A DNA stretch of 64,000 nt, from the NCBI RefSeq assembly GCF_024166365.1, contig NC_064831.1, forward strand, positions 82,782,268-82,846,267, written 5' to 3'. This document shows positions 37,829-48,119 of this stretch, piece by piece. The translations under genes were made by a program, and so were the position numbers. Position 1 is the stretch's first letter. The number at the start of each line of letters is the position of its first letter. Origin of the DNA: Elephas maximus indicus. Taxonomy: Eukaryota > Chordata > Mammalia > Proboscidea > Elephantidae. The notes beneath the pieces were generated by a model that was not told the DNA's origin, searched no databases, and saw nothing but the letters and a program-made list of their open reading frames with translations.

Positions 37829-38261
37829 TAGAACATGATACTTTAACTGAGAACTGTCCAATATTGCCAATAGTGCTTTTCAAAGAACCCATCATGTGAC
37901 ATGAGATGCCCCTGTTAGCACAGATGTTATGCATCTTACAAGGAAAAGGGCTGGTGGATCTTTGTTCACACTAGCAGAGGAAGACTTCCGATGCTGCCCC
38001 ACGTGCAGATAGCATGTCCCAGCATCCATGGCGTGCCTGCTGGTCACCAGCTCCTCTCTGATTCCTTCCAGCCCTCAGAAGCGCATGACACCCAACGTCC
38101 GCACATCCACTGCTCATGGAGCAGTCCACACGCCGATGCTCCTAACAAGTCAACCACTCAGAACCCGTGTGAAGCACGGGGTGGGCAGAAGGGCCCTCCT
38201 AGCCCAACCATTCATAGGTCCTTAGTAAAAAGAAGCAGCCTCAAGAAGTCACTGCCTTGTG

Positions 38262-38595
38262 TTTGTTGCTGTTATCATTAGCTGCCTTCAAGGTGGCCCC
38301 AACTCCTGGTGACCCCACGCACAATGGAACAAAATCCTGCGCCATCCCCATGATTGGCTGTGACTGGGTCATTATGATCCATAGGGTTTCATTGGCTGAT
38401 TTTCAGAAGTAGATCGCCAGGCCTTTCTTCCTAGTCCATCTTAGTCTGGAAGCTCTGCTGAAACCTGTTCAGCATCACAGCAACACACAAGATTCCACCG
38501 ACAGAAGGGTGGCGGTTGTGCATGAGGTGCACTCACTGGCTGGAAATGGAACCTGGGTCAAGAATTCTACCACTGAACCATCAACGTCCCCAATG
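38262..38595 (-). mobile_element. tRNA-Gly-headed SINE with RTE body
   Basis: The minus strand starts ggttcagtggtagaattctt (tRNA-Gly A-box region), then ggttccatttccagcc (B box). An RTE 5'-UTR-like segment follows (tgtgtgttgctgtgatgctg, aggtttcagcagagcttcca, gatctacttctgaaaatcag), and it ends with an RTE-like 3' tail and AAC-type repeats. It is the same family as 45238-45575, with part of the tRNA anticodon arm deleted. Confidence 0.85.
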
Positions 38596-40152
38596 CCCTG
38601 TGTTTAGCAGCTGCCACAGGGTTCAAATGGGTGACTCTGACCTGTGCCTGAGTTTAGGATAAGCAAGCGAGGTCTGTTTTCTCCTACTCCCAGCCTACCC
38701 TTCAGGGGCCTCTTGTTGTAAACAGCCTTGGAATGCCCCTTGTTCCAGACACAAGACACCAGGCATAGTCCCCAGCGTTGCAGCAGAAATCTCATGGGTT
38801 TCTAATTATATTCCCGCAGGAAGCTCTATCCACAACAGGATGGGAGGCAGGCATTTCTAAACTGCATGTCCACAACCCCACAGGGCCACATCTTTTCCAA
38901 AGGTAAGAAACCCAGAACACAGCCGTCCCTCCCAGTGCAGGAGGCAGGGCTGGCAGGAGTGGCTCTATTTCCAGCAGCGTCCCTTTGGGCTGCACTTGTC
39001 ACAGCTGCCAGTGCTGCCTGCCAGATAAACGGAAGTGCTGGCATCTGCCTCGCCTTGGGAAACGCCTAGAGGGTATAACAAAAGTCTCCCATAATAAACC
39101 AAGGATACGCTGAGGCCCAAAACATCAGCCACAAACTGCACGCTAGGCCAACCAAGCTCAGAACAAATAGAACAAAAATTCAAACGCCTTTTGAAACATG
39201 GAATCATTTCAAAACCCCAGGGTTCTCTGCACTCCATTTAGCCATCATTTCTCCCTTCTAATTAGCCTTTTTAAGTACAGAGTTGGAAACTCATTTCTAC
39301 AGACTTCTTTTCTTCTTTTCTTTTAATTCACATCTGGCCCTAAATACTGGAGGGCTTGTCTCACAGATATTAAAACATCCCTGTTGGATAGGATCATAAA
39401 AAGAAGGCTGTCAACAAAAGCCTAGCCCTTCCCATCTTCTCCTTTCTCTAAATTTCCTCCCTGGCTGGAAAAATAGCCTGACTGATAGGTACAGCCTCTA
39501 AGTCACGAGACATTATCAGAGAAGCACAGGCGTGATAACAAGAGGCAGGTTACAGCCCTGGTGCCCAAAACACGATTTTCCTCTTTCCACTCAAACACGA
39601 AATAACCCTAGGTCACAGTCCAGCCACATCCGATTCAAATCTAGTCTATTTCCCAGAGGAAACAAAAATGTAGATGAGCTGTATCTAAATAGGAAAAAAC
39701 AGCATCTGTGTTGTCACTGTTATCACTGTACAGAGCGGGAAGTTCTCAAAAACACTAATCTGAACATAAAATTGTCCTTAACGTTCTTGTTCCTCCTTAC
39801 TTATGGACCTGAAAAGTTATTTGAATATGCTGTTCAAATGGAGAAAAGAGCTACAGGACAGCATGTATAACAAGGACCCTTATTAAAAAAAAAAAAAAAA
39901 TTCCACAGATAAGTACTCGTGCAGACTCTAGTGGCTACTGCTAAGTAGTGAGATGATACGTAATTTTGATTTCCCTCTTCCTTATCTGTAGTTTCTAGGG
40001 CATACCTTACAGCTGTAACAAGAAAAGCTATTTCTAAATGTTCAGGTTTTCTGTGCCTAAGAATCAGGGTGTTCCTGTACGGAATGCCTCACCTCCAGAT
40101 TTATATACGTCCTGACTTTATCTCAACCACTAACAGCACCAACTTCCACTAT

Positions 40153-40328
40153 GAAAAAACCCATGGCCATCAAGTCAAATCGACTCATAGCAATACTTAC
40201 ATATGCCCCATAAGGTTTTCTAGCCTGTAAATCTTTACAGAAGCAGACTGCCACATCTGTCTCCTGCAGAGCAGCTCGTGAGTTCAGACCACAGTCAAGT
40301 GCTTAAACACCGTGCCACTGGGGCTCCT
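40153..40328 (-). mobile_element. AfroSINE, long type
   Basis: A minus-strand copy with tail block gccatcaagtcaaatcgact and head complement accgtgccactggggctcct. The internal segment gcagactgccacatctgtct is present. Confidence 0.92.
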
Positions 40329-41319
40329 AATTGCTACTGGAAATTCAGTTCTTCAAAACAAACACAGAGTACCTGACAATCATAATGAAAGTTGGTAGGA
40401 GACAGTAAAAGTAGATGAAGTTAGAGAATAAACACTTATACCAGAAGAGAAGGTTGGAAATGAATGAGCTAAAAGCGTGAATATACGATGTTAGAAAAAC
40501 AAAAGATTAAGGAAAGAACACAGAAATCTGTAAAATTGAAAATAATAATGGAGAGAATTAAACAAGCCAAAGTCTGGTTCTTTGTGTAGACTAATAAAAT
40601 TAACAAGCTTCTGGCAAGATTTACTAAGGGGAAAAAAGGCAAAAATAAGCAATATTAAAAATGATGAAGGGCCCGTGACTGCACATGTTGCCAGGATTAA
40701 AAGATAATAAGAGAAATGTTATGAACAACTTTAGGCCAATACATTTGAAAACTTGGATAAGATGAACAAAATCCTAGGAAGATATAACCCATCAAAACTG
40801 ACCCAAGAAGAAATAGAGAAAGCCTAAAAAGTCACATAATTATTTAAAAAAAAAAAGTGAACATCAATAGTTTTAAAAGATTTTTCACATAAGGAAAGCA
40901 TCAGGCCCAGTCTGTTTTAGCAAGTTCTACCAAACATTTAAAGGACAAATAATTCCAATCTAATGCAAACTATTCCAGAGAAAAGGAAAATAAAGAATAT
41001 GCCCCAATTCATTTTATGAGGCTGATAAAACTGTTACCAAAGGCTGACAAGGATATTACAAAATAGAAAAATGATAGGCCAATTTTAGTCATTACTGGAG
41101 ACAGGGAAGTCCTAAAGAAAATATTAGCAAACTGAATATAACAATGGGTATAAAAAGATAAGGTGACCACACTGGTTCTATTCCAGGCATGCAAAGTTGG
41201 TCTAACATTAGAAAATCAATAAATACAAATGTATCGCGTTATAGGTTAAAGGGAAAAATATGATCTTCTGAACAGAGCTAGAAAAGCACTTAATAAAATC
41301 TGACATTATTCATGAATAT

Positions 41320-41640
41320 ACCATGGACTGCCAAAAGAACGAACAAATCAACCTTAGAAGGAATACAACCATGACCCTCCTTAGAAACAAGAATGGCGAG
41401 ACTTCAACTTGCTCACCCTGAACACATCACCAGTTAAGACCAGTAGCTAGAAAAGGACATCATGTTTGGTAAAGTTGAGGGTCAGCAAAAACAAGGGAAA
41501 CCTTCAGTGAAACAGGCTGACATAAAACCACAACAATGGACTCAAACATACCAATGATCACGAGGATGGCATAGAACCAGGCTACACTGCGCTCTGTTAT
41601 ACCTAAGGTCTCCACGAGTCCATGACAACTAACTATATGA
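41320..41640 (+). mobile_element. RTE/BovB LINE 3' fragment inside the L1
   Basis: This matches the 3' end of the large RTE copy: catggactgccaaaagaacg, then gaaaaggacatcatgtttgg, then ccacaacaatggactcaaac and a decayed tail. It is 5'-truncated, as is usual for target-primed LINE insertions, and lies between two parts of one L1. Confidence 0.88.
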
Positions 41641-41929
41641 TTTAAAAAAAAACAAAACGAAACTCTTAGCACACCATGAATAGAAGGAAACTTCCTGGAA
41701 AAAAAAAAAAATCTAACAAAACCCTACAGCAAACCCAACTCTTGGCTGTCAAATGCTGAAAGTACACCTTTAAAATCAAGAACAAGACAGAGTGCCTATT
41801 ATCACTACTTCTATTTAACAGTGGCTTAGAGGCCAAGAGTACAAAAAGACTAAAATAAAGTGTTAAAGGACTGAGGGGAATAAAAGCTCTTTTTAGTCTC
41901 AGATTACATATATACATTAAAAAAAAAAA

Positions 41930-42090
41930 AACCAAACCCGTTGCCGTCGAGTCGACTCTGACTCATAGCGACCCTATAGGACAGCGTAGAACTGCCCCAT
42001 ACAGTTTCCAAGGAGCGCCTGGTAGATTTGAACCGCCGACCTTTTGGTTAGCAGCTGTAGCTCTTAACCACTATGCTACCAGGGTTTCCT
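41930..42090 (-). mobile_element. AfroSINE, short type, young copy with target-site duplication
   Basis: Probably the best-preserved short copy here: cgttgccgtcgagtcgactc, ctatgctaccagggtttcct and an intact promoter complement. It is preceded by a poly-A run (tail on the plus strand) and flanked by the 10-bp direct repeat atatatacat at 41908-41917 and 42091-42100. It interrupts the L1. Confidence 0.95.
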
Positions 42091-42344
42091 ATATATACAT
42101 AGAAATCCCAAAAGAACCAGCATTTACATTACTAGAATTTAGCAAAGGTGCTGGATACAAAACCAGTACTTTAAACAGTCAACTGCATTTCTAGATGCCA
42201 TAAACAAAGTTAGAAAATGATATTTTGAAAAAGATATCAAAATATAAAACACCTGGAATATATCTTTAAAAAATTTACAAAACATTTATGGAGAAATGAT
42301 TAAAGATACTGAAAGACATTTTAAAAATACTAAATAAATGTAAA

Positions 42345-42432
42345 GTCATTCCAAGTTCATGGACTGGAAGATCCCACATCATGTTGTTGTCATTCCAAGT
42401 TCATGGACTGGAAGATCCCACATCATGTTGTT
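42345..42432 (+). repeat. 44-bp exact tandem duplication
   Basis: The unit at 42345-42388 is repeated exactly at 42389-42432. It consists of L1 sequence (aagttcatggactggaagat) plus a short gttgtt piece belonging to the AfroSINE tail. Both copies begin gtcatt, and gtcatt occurs again at 42433. Confidence 0.95.
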
Positions 42433-42630
42433 GTCATTAGGGGCTGTTAAGTCAATTCTGACTCATAGCAACCCCGTATGACAGAGTAGAACTGCCCCAT
42501 GGAGTTTTCTTGCCTGTAATCTGTATGGACCCACATCACCAGGTCTTTCCTGCAGAGCCTCTGGGTGGGTTCACACCACCAACCTTTCAGTTAGTTGCCA
42601 AGCACTTAACCACTGTGCCATCAGAGATCT
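42432..42630 (-). mobile_element. AfroSINE, long type
   Basis: A minus-strand copy starting at the tail (ttctgactcatagcaacccc) and ending at the head complement (aaccactgtgccatcagaga). It inserted into the L1 next to the 44-bp duplication. Confidence 0.92.
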
Positions 42631-42670
42631 TTTTCCAACATCATAATTGTGTTAAGAAAAAAAAACAAAA

Positions 42671-42826
42671 CAAAACATCACAATCAAGTTGATTCCAACT
42701 CAGAGTAGATCGGAGCTCCACAGGGTTTTCAGTGGTATAACCTTTCAGAGATAGATCACCAGGCCTTTCTTCCAAGGCACTGCTGTGTGAACTTGAACCA
42801 CCAATCTTTTCATTAGTGGCCAAATG
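42671..42826 (-). mobile_element. AfroSINE, long type, decayed head
   Basis: A minus-strand copy with agttgattccaactcagagt, the RTE-like internal segment (gatagatcaccaggcctttc) and B-box region tgaacttgaaccaccaatct. The A-box end is not recognisable. Confidence 0.85.
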
Positions 42827-43213
42827 CAAACTGACAGCACAGCCCAGTGTTGACTCTCCCTAAACTGATCTACACAGTCACAGCGGTTCCAATCAGAATC
42901 GCAAAAGTTGTTTTGTTGCATCTGACAAGTTGATTTATCTAGAAGAGCAAACGGCCAAGAATAGAGTCAAGGCAGTGCTGAGGAGGAACAAGTCAGGGAG
43001 GTACAGAAAAGAGGGCTTGCCTTACCAGGTGTGGAGAGGCAGCAGAAAAGTAGGAAAAGCTCAGGATTGGAAACAGCCTGGATTTCTGTCCCACCCTTGA
43101 TACTAACTAAGGTCCCTGGGTGGCATAAATAGTTTGCTCTCAACTACTAACCTAAAAGTTGGCAGTTTGAACCCACCCAGCGGTGCCACACGGTGATCTG
43201 CTTCTATAAAGAC

Positions 43214-43373
43214 TAACCAAAACCAAACCCAGGGCCACTGAGTCGATTCCAACTCATAGCAACCCCAGGGGACACACTAGAACTGCCCCACAGAGTTTCC
43301 AAGGGGCGTCTGGCGGATTCAAGTTGCCGACCCCTTGGTTAGCACTTAACCACTATGCCACCAGGGCTTCCAA
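43214..43373 (-). mobile_element. AfroSINE, short type (inside another)
   Basis: A full-length minus-strand copy from accaaaaccaaacccagggc to aaccactatgccaccagggc. It lies within the interrupted copy at 43110-43553. Confidence 0.92.
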
Positions 43374-43478
43374 ACCTGTGGCCCTTGAGTCAATTCCGAC
43401 TCACAGCAACCCTATACAACAGTGTAGAACTGCCCCATAGGGTTGCCAAGGAGCAGCTGGTAGACTTGAACCGCTCCT
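43374..43478 (-). mobile_element. AfroSINE, 5'-truncated
   Basis: A minus-strand copy from the tail (ttccgactcacagcaaccct) to the B-box region (gtagacttgaaccgctcc). The A-box head is missing. Confidence 0.9.
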
Positions 43479-44199
43479 GTGGAGCAGTTCCACTCTGTAA
43501 CACAAGGGGCACATGAATCAGAATCAACTCAAAGGCAATGGGCTTGGGTGGGTTGCTGCTAACCAATTGGGACCTTAGACAAGCAATGTCCCCACTCTCT
43601 GGGTCTTCAAGCCCTGATCTCTACATTACACTCACCCCAGTTCTTACACTGTAGAATCCACATATTCAAAGTACATCCCAAAAGGATCCGAAAACCCACA
43701 CCACAATCCTGAAGCCACAAAGTCATTCTGACTCTGCTACAGACTATTTTTAGGAAACACACCTGTCTTTGGAGCCCATCAGTGATTTTCACTCCAAGCA
43801 GAAGTCCCCCATAAGCCCTCAGCTGTCGACTTCTGCAAGGCTCCAAGTTCCGTTTCTGTGCGCGTTATGTGACAGGCATGCGGCCACTTGGCTGGGATTC
43901 CCCCAGAGCCGGTGCGTGACAGCCTCATTATCTGAACTTCAGTCCCACTTTTCCTCCTGTAAATCTGACTTCTAAGTGCTGTCAGGTTGGGGAAAGTTGG
44001 GAATAAGCGCCTCTCTGCTGGCTTCTGGCTGCAGTGCATTTCTAGGAAGGGGTCAGAGCAGATCCCTTCCATCCGCGGAACCCCCCAAGGCTGAGCACTT
44101 AACCAAAGAACCAGAACACAAGGACAACACACCTGGCCTGGTGGTGTCTGCAAAGGTGAGCCATCCCATCAGCCCCCCGCCCAGAAGCCTACCCCATAC

Positions 44200-44331
44200 C
44201 TGTATTTGATATCAAATACTGTGGAGTCTTCATCTTCATCGTCCTCTTCATTCAGCGGGGCCATTTCCACCCGCTCAGCTGGAGTGGTGATAATGTCATA
44301 TTTCCGGGTCTTCTTTAACCTCTTTCCCGAC
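44200..44331 (-). CDS. FAM174B: FAM174B exon 2 (cytoplasmic tail)
   Basis: Internal coding exon of FAM174B, a small single-pass membrane protein reported to act in Golgi integrity. On the minus strand it has an acceptor ending ctcctcttccag and a donor reading CAG then gtatgg, and is open in only one phase. It gives one trailing base of a codon, 43 whole codons and two bases of the final Arg codon. The peptide starts [16 protein letters not shown], a basic stop-transfer-like stretch just after the membrane helix of the family. It continues with an acidic EEDDEDED run and ends VFDIKY. I recognise this as the FAM174B C-terminal tail (paralogues FAM174A/C share only the RKY and acidic/FD pattern). 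There are no stops, frameshifts or lost splice sites. The signal peptide, luminal part and helix are on exon 1, outside the window. Confidence 0.92.
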
Positions 44332-44679
44332 CTGGAAGAGGAGAAGCCCAGTCATGAGAATACAGCTTGGAGAGAAGGGGCCAGCCCCAGCCCTCGCCAG
44401 GGAGGACCTGGCACAGGCGGCCAGTGCTGAGTTAGGGTCCCTTCCTCCCATCTGAGTTTGAGGACCCCACTGAAGGTAAGCCACGCGGCTACCTTTGCTC
44501 AGCAACCGAGGCTTCTCACAGGAGACCGACCTGGTTAATACCAGCCATGGGACCACAGGCAAGGTGCTGACTACACTAAGCCTTTGTGATCTTCACGCAC
44601 GCAACAGACATGATTACACCTTCCCTGGGGCAAAGATACTCAGTAATCAAGACAAGTAATATCTCAATGCAATATTTTT

Positions 44680-44880
44680 GGAGCCCTGGTGGGGCAGTGG
44701 TTAAGCACTCGGCTGCTAACTGAAAGGTTCACAGTTCAAGCCCACCAGCTGCTCTGTGGGAGAAAGATGTGACAGTCTGCTTCTGTAAAGATTTACAGCC
44801 TTGGAAACCCTACAGGGCAATTCTGCCCTGTCCTATAGGGTCACTATGAGTCAGAATTAGGCTCAACCGCAATGGGTTTG
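44680..44880 (+). mobile_element. AfroSINE, long type, young copy with target-site duplication
   Basis: A clean plus-strand copy with head gagccctggtggggcagtgg, decayed B box (cagttcaagcccacc), RTE-like internal segment (gtctgcttctgtaaagattt) and tail ending caatgggtttg. It is flanked by the exact 11-bp repeat gcaatattttt at 44669-44679 and 44881-44891. It lies about 350 bp upstream of FAM174B exon 2, antisense to the gene. Confidence 0.96.
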
Positions 44881-45089
44881 GCAATATTTTTAAAAGTCAA
44901 AATTAATGGAAATAAAAAAATCTATGACGAACGGAACATCAAAACGCTAAATGAGGGTAGTATCGAGGTCTGCACTTGCACGGCTCACCTTGTCCCCCCA
45001 CCCCTGCCCTGGCCGTGTCGTGTTGTGGGGGTCACTGCCCCCCAGCACAGCCAGCACAACCTGGTGTTGAGACTGCTGCTCTGTGTGCC

Positions 45090-45200
45090 AGCCTGGTTGG
45101 CTCTGAGTCAGAGCCTGGTTCACTCTACCTGTGGGATCATGGATGAGCTCATTAATCTCCCAATGTCTCAGCTTCCTCATCAATAAAATGGAATAAACAA
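45090..45200 (+). mobile_element. MIR fragment
   Basis: The blocks ttggctctgagtcagagcct, gtctcagcttcctcatcaat and aaaatggaataa match the MIR core on the plus strand. Confidence 0.6.
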
Positions 45201-45237
45201 CAAAATAAGTAAAATTTAGAAAGAAAAAAATAACGAA

Positions 45238-45575
45238 GCATTGATGGTTCAGTGGTAGAACTCTGACCTTCCACGAAGGAGACCTGGATTTAATTCTGGC
45301 CAATGCACCTCACGCGTAGCCACCACCCATCTGTTGGTGGAGACTTGGCTACCGCTACGATGCTGAACAGGTTTCAGCGGAGCTTCCAGGCTAAGATGGA
45401 CTAGCAAGAAAGGCCCGGTGATCTACTTTCAAAAATCAAATGAAAACCCTATGGATCACAATGGTCCAATTTACAACCGATTGTGGCAGTGGTGCAGGAC
45501 GGCATCGTTCGGTTCTGTTGTACATTGGGTCACCGTGTGTCAGGGATCAACACGAAGGCAGCTAACAATAACAAT
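45238..45575 (+). mobile_element. tRNA-Gly-headed SINE with RTE 5'-UTR and 3'-end body
   Basis: Positions 45238-45307 align along their length with tRNA-Gly(GCC): gcattgatggttcagtggta at the start, loop cttccac in the anticodon arm, and ctggccaatgca at the end. The acceptor stem pairs at six of seven positions. The B box is mutated (ctggatttaattc). After the tRNA part comes a stretch like the RTE 5' UTR (caggtttcagcggagcttcc, aagaaaggcccggtgatcta), then the RTE 3' end (tgttgtacattgggtcaccg), finishing aacaataacaa. This is a tRNA pseudogene serving as a SINE head and not a working tRNA. Confidence 0.88.
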
Positions 45576-46373
45576 ATAAAATTAAAATCCGATGCTAAGC
45601 AATAAAGAAAATGTGACGATAACGTTCAGGGGAGTAAATGAAATTTAATATAGTCTCTAAGGCACTCATTTACAGAGAAACTTTGAAACCTTAAATAGCA
45701 TTAAGTCGTTTCAAATTGGGCAATCTTTTCCTCTGATTTACTTAAAGGATCTCTATTTTATACACTTTGAATACTGTTATAGAGAAAAATCCTAGTGGGT
45801 GGCACTGCCCTTGAGATCTTAAATGAAAACCAAATAGAATGGCTAGTGTGAAAGTTGAACTGAAAATCCTGGCATTTTTAATAATGGCATGCTATAGTCA
45901 CGGTCCTGGTTTCAAACAGATGACTTCATTAAGCAGCTCTCACATTTATGAATGGAAGAAGGAGACACCTCATTCATTTAGCCCATCGCCCGCCCCATTT
46001 TGCATGCGACGTAGCCTACAAATTTTTATGTGTTATTTTCCTCTCGCCCCATGTTGCAAGCAACTGCAGGAAACAAGCTGGTGGGAATCATCAAGCAATC
46101 AGTATTTTGTACATTCAAATCTCGCCATCTCTCTGTGCCGCCACTGAACATTCATCAGTGTCACCAGCCCTGTGTAATTCTGGGGTGTACGGGGTACTCC
46201 TCAATAAGTATTTCATGTTTCTCTTTAAAATAATAAATAAATAAGATGGGATGATAATAGGACTGTCCCTCACAGGCAAGGGGAATCTGAGATGATGCAC
46301 TTAACAAGCCTGTACACAACAGGCGCTCAGCACAAGTTAGGTTTCACTCTTAGTAATAACAAGAAACCAGAAA

Positions 46374-46574
46374 AAACCCCAAACCTGTTGCCATCGAGTC
46401 AATTCTGACTCATGGCAGCCCCACATGTTACAGAGCAGAACTGCTCCATAGAGTTTTCTTGGCTGTAATCGTTATGGAAGCAGATCATCTGGACTTTCCT
46501 CCACGGTGCCATGAGGTGGGTTTGAAACACCAACCTTCAGGTTAGTAGGATAGCACAAATCGCTGGTGCCACTC
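46374..46574 (-). mobile_element. AfroSINE, long type
   Basis: A minus-strand copy with gttgccatcgagtcaattct, internal segment ggaagcagatcatctggact and a diverged head. Confidence 0.92.
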
Positions 46575-46971
46575 AAATAGAAGTTAAATGTGTGTGTTCT
46601 CTTTTGTATGGCAAAGACTTGTAAAAATGAGTCAATATTTTCATCACGAGGATTTCTGAGGATAGGGAGTTATGACAATCAACTTTTACCTTCGGGATAG
46701 CAGAGGGTCACTATGGGTCACAGGGGAGGTGCTGAGGTAGGCTGCCTTAGTCATGGGCGTACATAGCTCTGCACTAAGAATGCAATATTTATCAGAGCAA
46801 GGCTGAAAGTTTATGATACCACCCGGGAGTGCTGCTCACATTACAACTACTGTTGCTTTTATTTCTCCACTACCTTGAACTTCTTCCCAAATGCTTTGTA
46901 TTCTCTGGTATCCCTCTTTTTTTTTAATATGCTTATATTTTTATAAAACAAACAAAAACCCAAACCAAAAC

Positions 46972-47113
46972 GAGACGGATTAACACTATGGCTACAACAA
47001 TGGGCTCAAGCATAACAACAACTGTGAGGATGACGCAGGACTGGGCAGTGATTCGTTCGTTGTACACGGGGTCCCTGTAAGTTGGAACCGACTCGATGGC
47101 ACCCAACAACAAC
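46972..47113 (+). mobile_element. RTE LINE 3' terminal fragment
   Basis: About 140 bp matching the last part of the large RTE copy: ctacaacaatgggctcaagc, tgacgcaggactgggcagtg, ttggaaccgactcgatggca and the tail cccaacaacaac. It is strongly 5'-truncated. Confidence 0.88.
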
Positions 47114-47214
47114 TTTTTATAAATATAAATTTAAATATATAAATTTATATGAGAAACTAGTCACCCCCCAAAAATCATAAATGGGAACACGGAAGGATCA
47201 TATTCTCTAAACAT

Positions 47215-47327
47215 TCTTCCCGCAGACTGTAAGCTGTTCCCGGGTACAGACCACATCAAGGACACACTCGAGATTCCCTTGTCCCCAGCACAGAGAAACT
47301 CTTCAATAAATTTGCAAAATGAGTGAA
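47215..47327 (+). mobile_element. L2 3' end
   Basis: The blocks agactgtaagctgttcccgg, ttgtccccagcacagagaaa and cttcaataaatttgcaaaat are typical of L2. Confidence 0.75.
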
Positions 47328-47917
47328 AACAGAAGTCCCCCCTTCAGACTTCCTAAAAATGTCTTAGCAATAGCAACTTGCTTTGCCCCATGTAGTGTGA
47401 CTTACCAAAAATCTGATGTACCAAAGTGTCATTTAAAAAAAAAAAACCTCAGTGGCTGTCTGACATGTAGCAAACTATACTGCCTATATGGCCTGTACTG
47501 CATGCTCTTCGGGGTTCTTTTTGGGTAGAGAAAATGGGTAAGACTTTGAGGGACAGGTAGAGGCAAGATTGAGGGTTCGATGATCCCCAACCCTCCTCAA
47601 AAAGTACTTTTTCCTCCCCACTTTCATCACAGGTACACACACACACATACACGCACACATTAGTACAGGTATGAGTCTGCTTGGGTCCTGAGCATAGGAT
47701 GAAGCACAGTGACAAAGCCAAGCCTAGTGGTAAGAGGCTAAACCAAGAGGGTATGGCCAGTGTCACCTAGCCAATGGCCCTAAGACAGCATTGTTTTGGA
47801 AACAAGCTTTAAATGGGTACTTAAATGTTAACCTTATAAACACCATTGGGCCCACATTCGCTTAACAGATTCTTCTCTCTACCTCCCACCAAAGGAGTAA
47901 AATAAATCTTTGCCTTC

Positions 47918-48119
47918 TGCCCTGTTGTCATCGAGTTGATTCCAACTCGTGGAGGCCCCGTGGGTGCACAGTAGAACTGTTCCATAGGGTTTTCAAGGCT
48001 GTGACCTTTCAGAAGTACATCACCAGGCCTGTCTTCCGAGGCGCCTCTGGGTGGGTTCGAACCACCAACCTTCTGGCTAGTAATCGAGTGCTTAACCATT
48101 TGCGCTACCCAAGGACTCC
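47918..48119 (-). mobile_element. AfroSINE, long type
   Basis: A minus-strand copy with a well-kept B box (gggtgggttcgaaccaccaa) and A-box complement atttgcgctacccaaggact. The open minus frame crossing it (47821-48144) is SINE-derived and not a gene. Confidence 0.94.

Larger units (their letters stand above)
40390..43050 (+). mobile_element. Old L1 (ORF2 reverse-transcriptase region) broken by younger insertions
   Basis: L1 ORF2-derived DNA on the plus strand, in the order expected of the gene: ttaacaagcttctggcaaga; aactttaggccaatacattt; aagcatcaggcccagtctgt; agaaaatattagcaaactga; attccaggcatgcaaagttg; cttaataaaatctgacatta; gaacaagacagagtgcctat; then the later tactttaaacagtcaactgc and ttccaatcagaatcgcaaaa blocks. 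It is split by an RTE fragment (41320-41640) and three AfroSINEs (41930-42090, 42432-42630, 42671-42826). It has no intact frame. The orientation is antisense to FAM174B. Confidence 0.88.
43110..43553 (+). mobile_element. AfroSINE interrupted by two head-to-tail AfroSINEs
   Basis: The plus-strand host copy is split: the head at 43110-43213 (ccctgggtggcataaatagt, ggcagtttgaacccaccc) and the tail at about 43479-43553 (agttccactctgtaacacaa, cagaatcaactcaaaggcaa). Two minus-strand AfroSINEs lie between, listed next. Confidence 0.88.
34244..44199 (-). other. FAM174B: FAM174B intron 2
   Basis: A 9,956-bp intron with GT (RC of 44198-44199) and AG (RC of 44244-free pair 34244-34245) ends. Its content is mainly repeats, listed separately. 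Stretches without a named element are 34246-34990, 35941-36875, 37062-37622, 37829-38261 and 38596-40152. They hold MIR/L1M scraps and unassigned sequence, with no second exon recognised. Confidence 0.8.

Noticed and set aside
45238..45307. Possible functional tRNA-Gly gene
   Set aside because: The B box is mutated (ctggatttaattc), the acceptor stem has a mismatch, the anticodon region differs from tRNA-Gly(GCC), and the sequence continues into a SINE body. It is the head of a retroposon.
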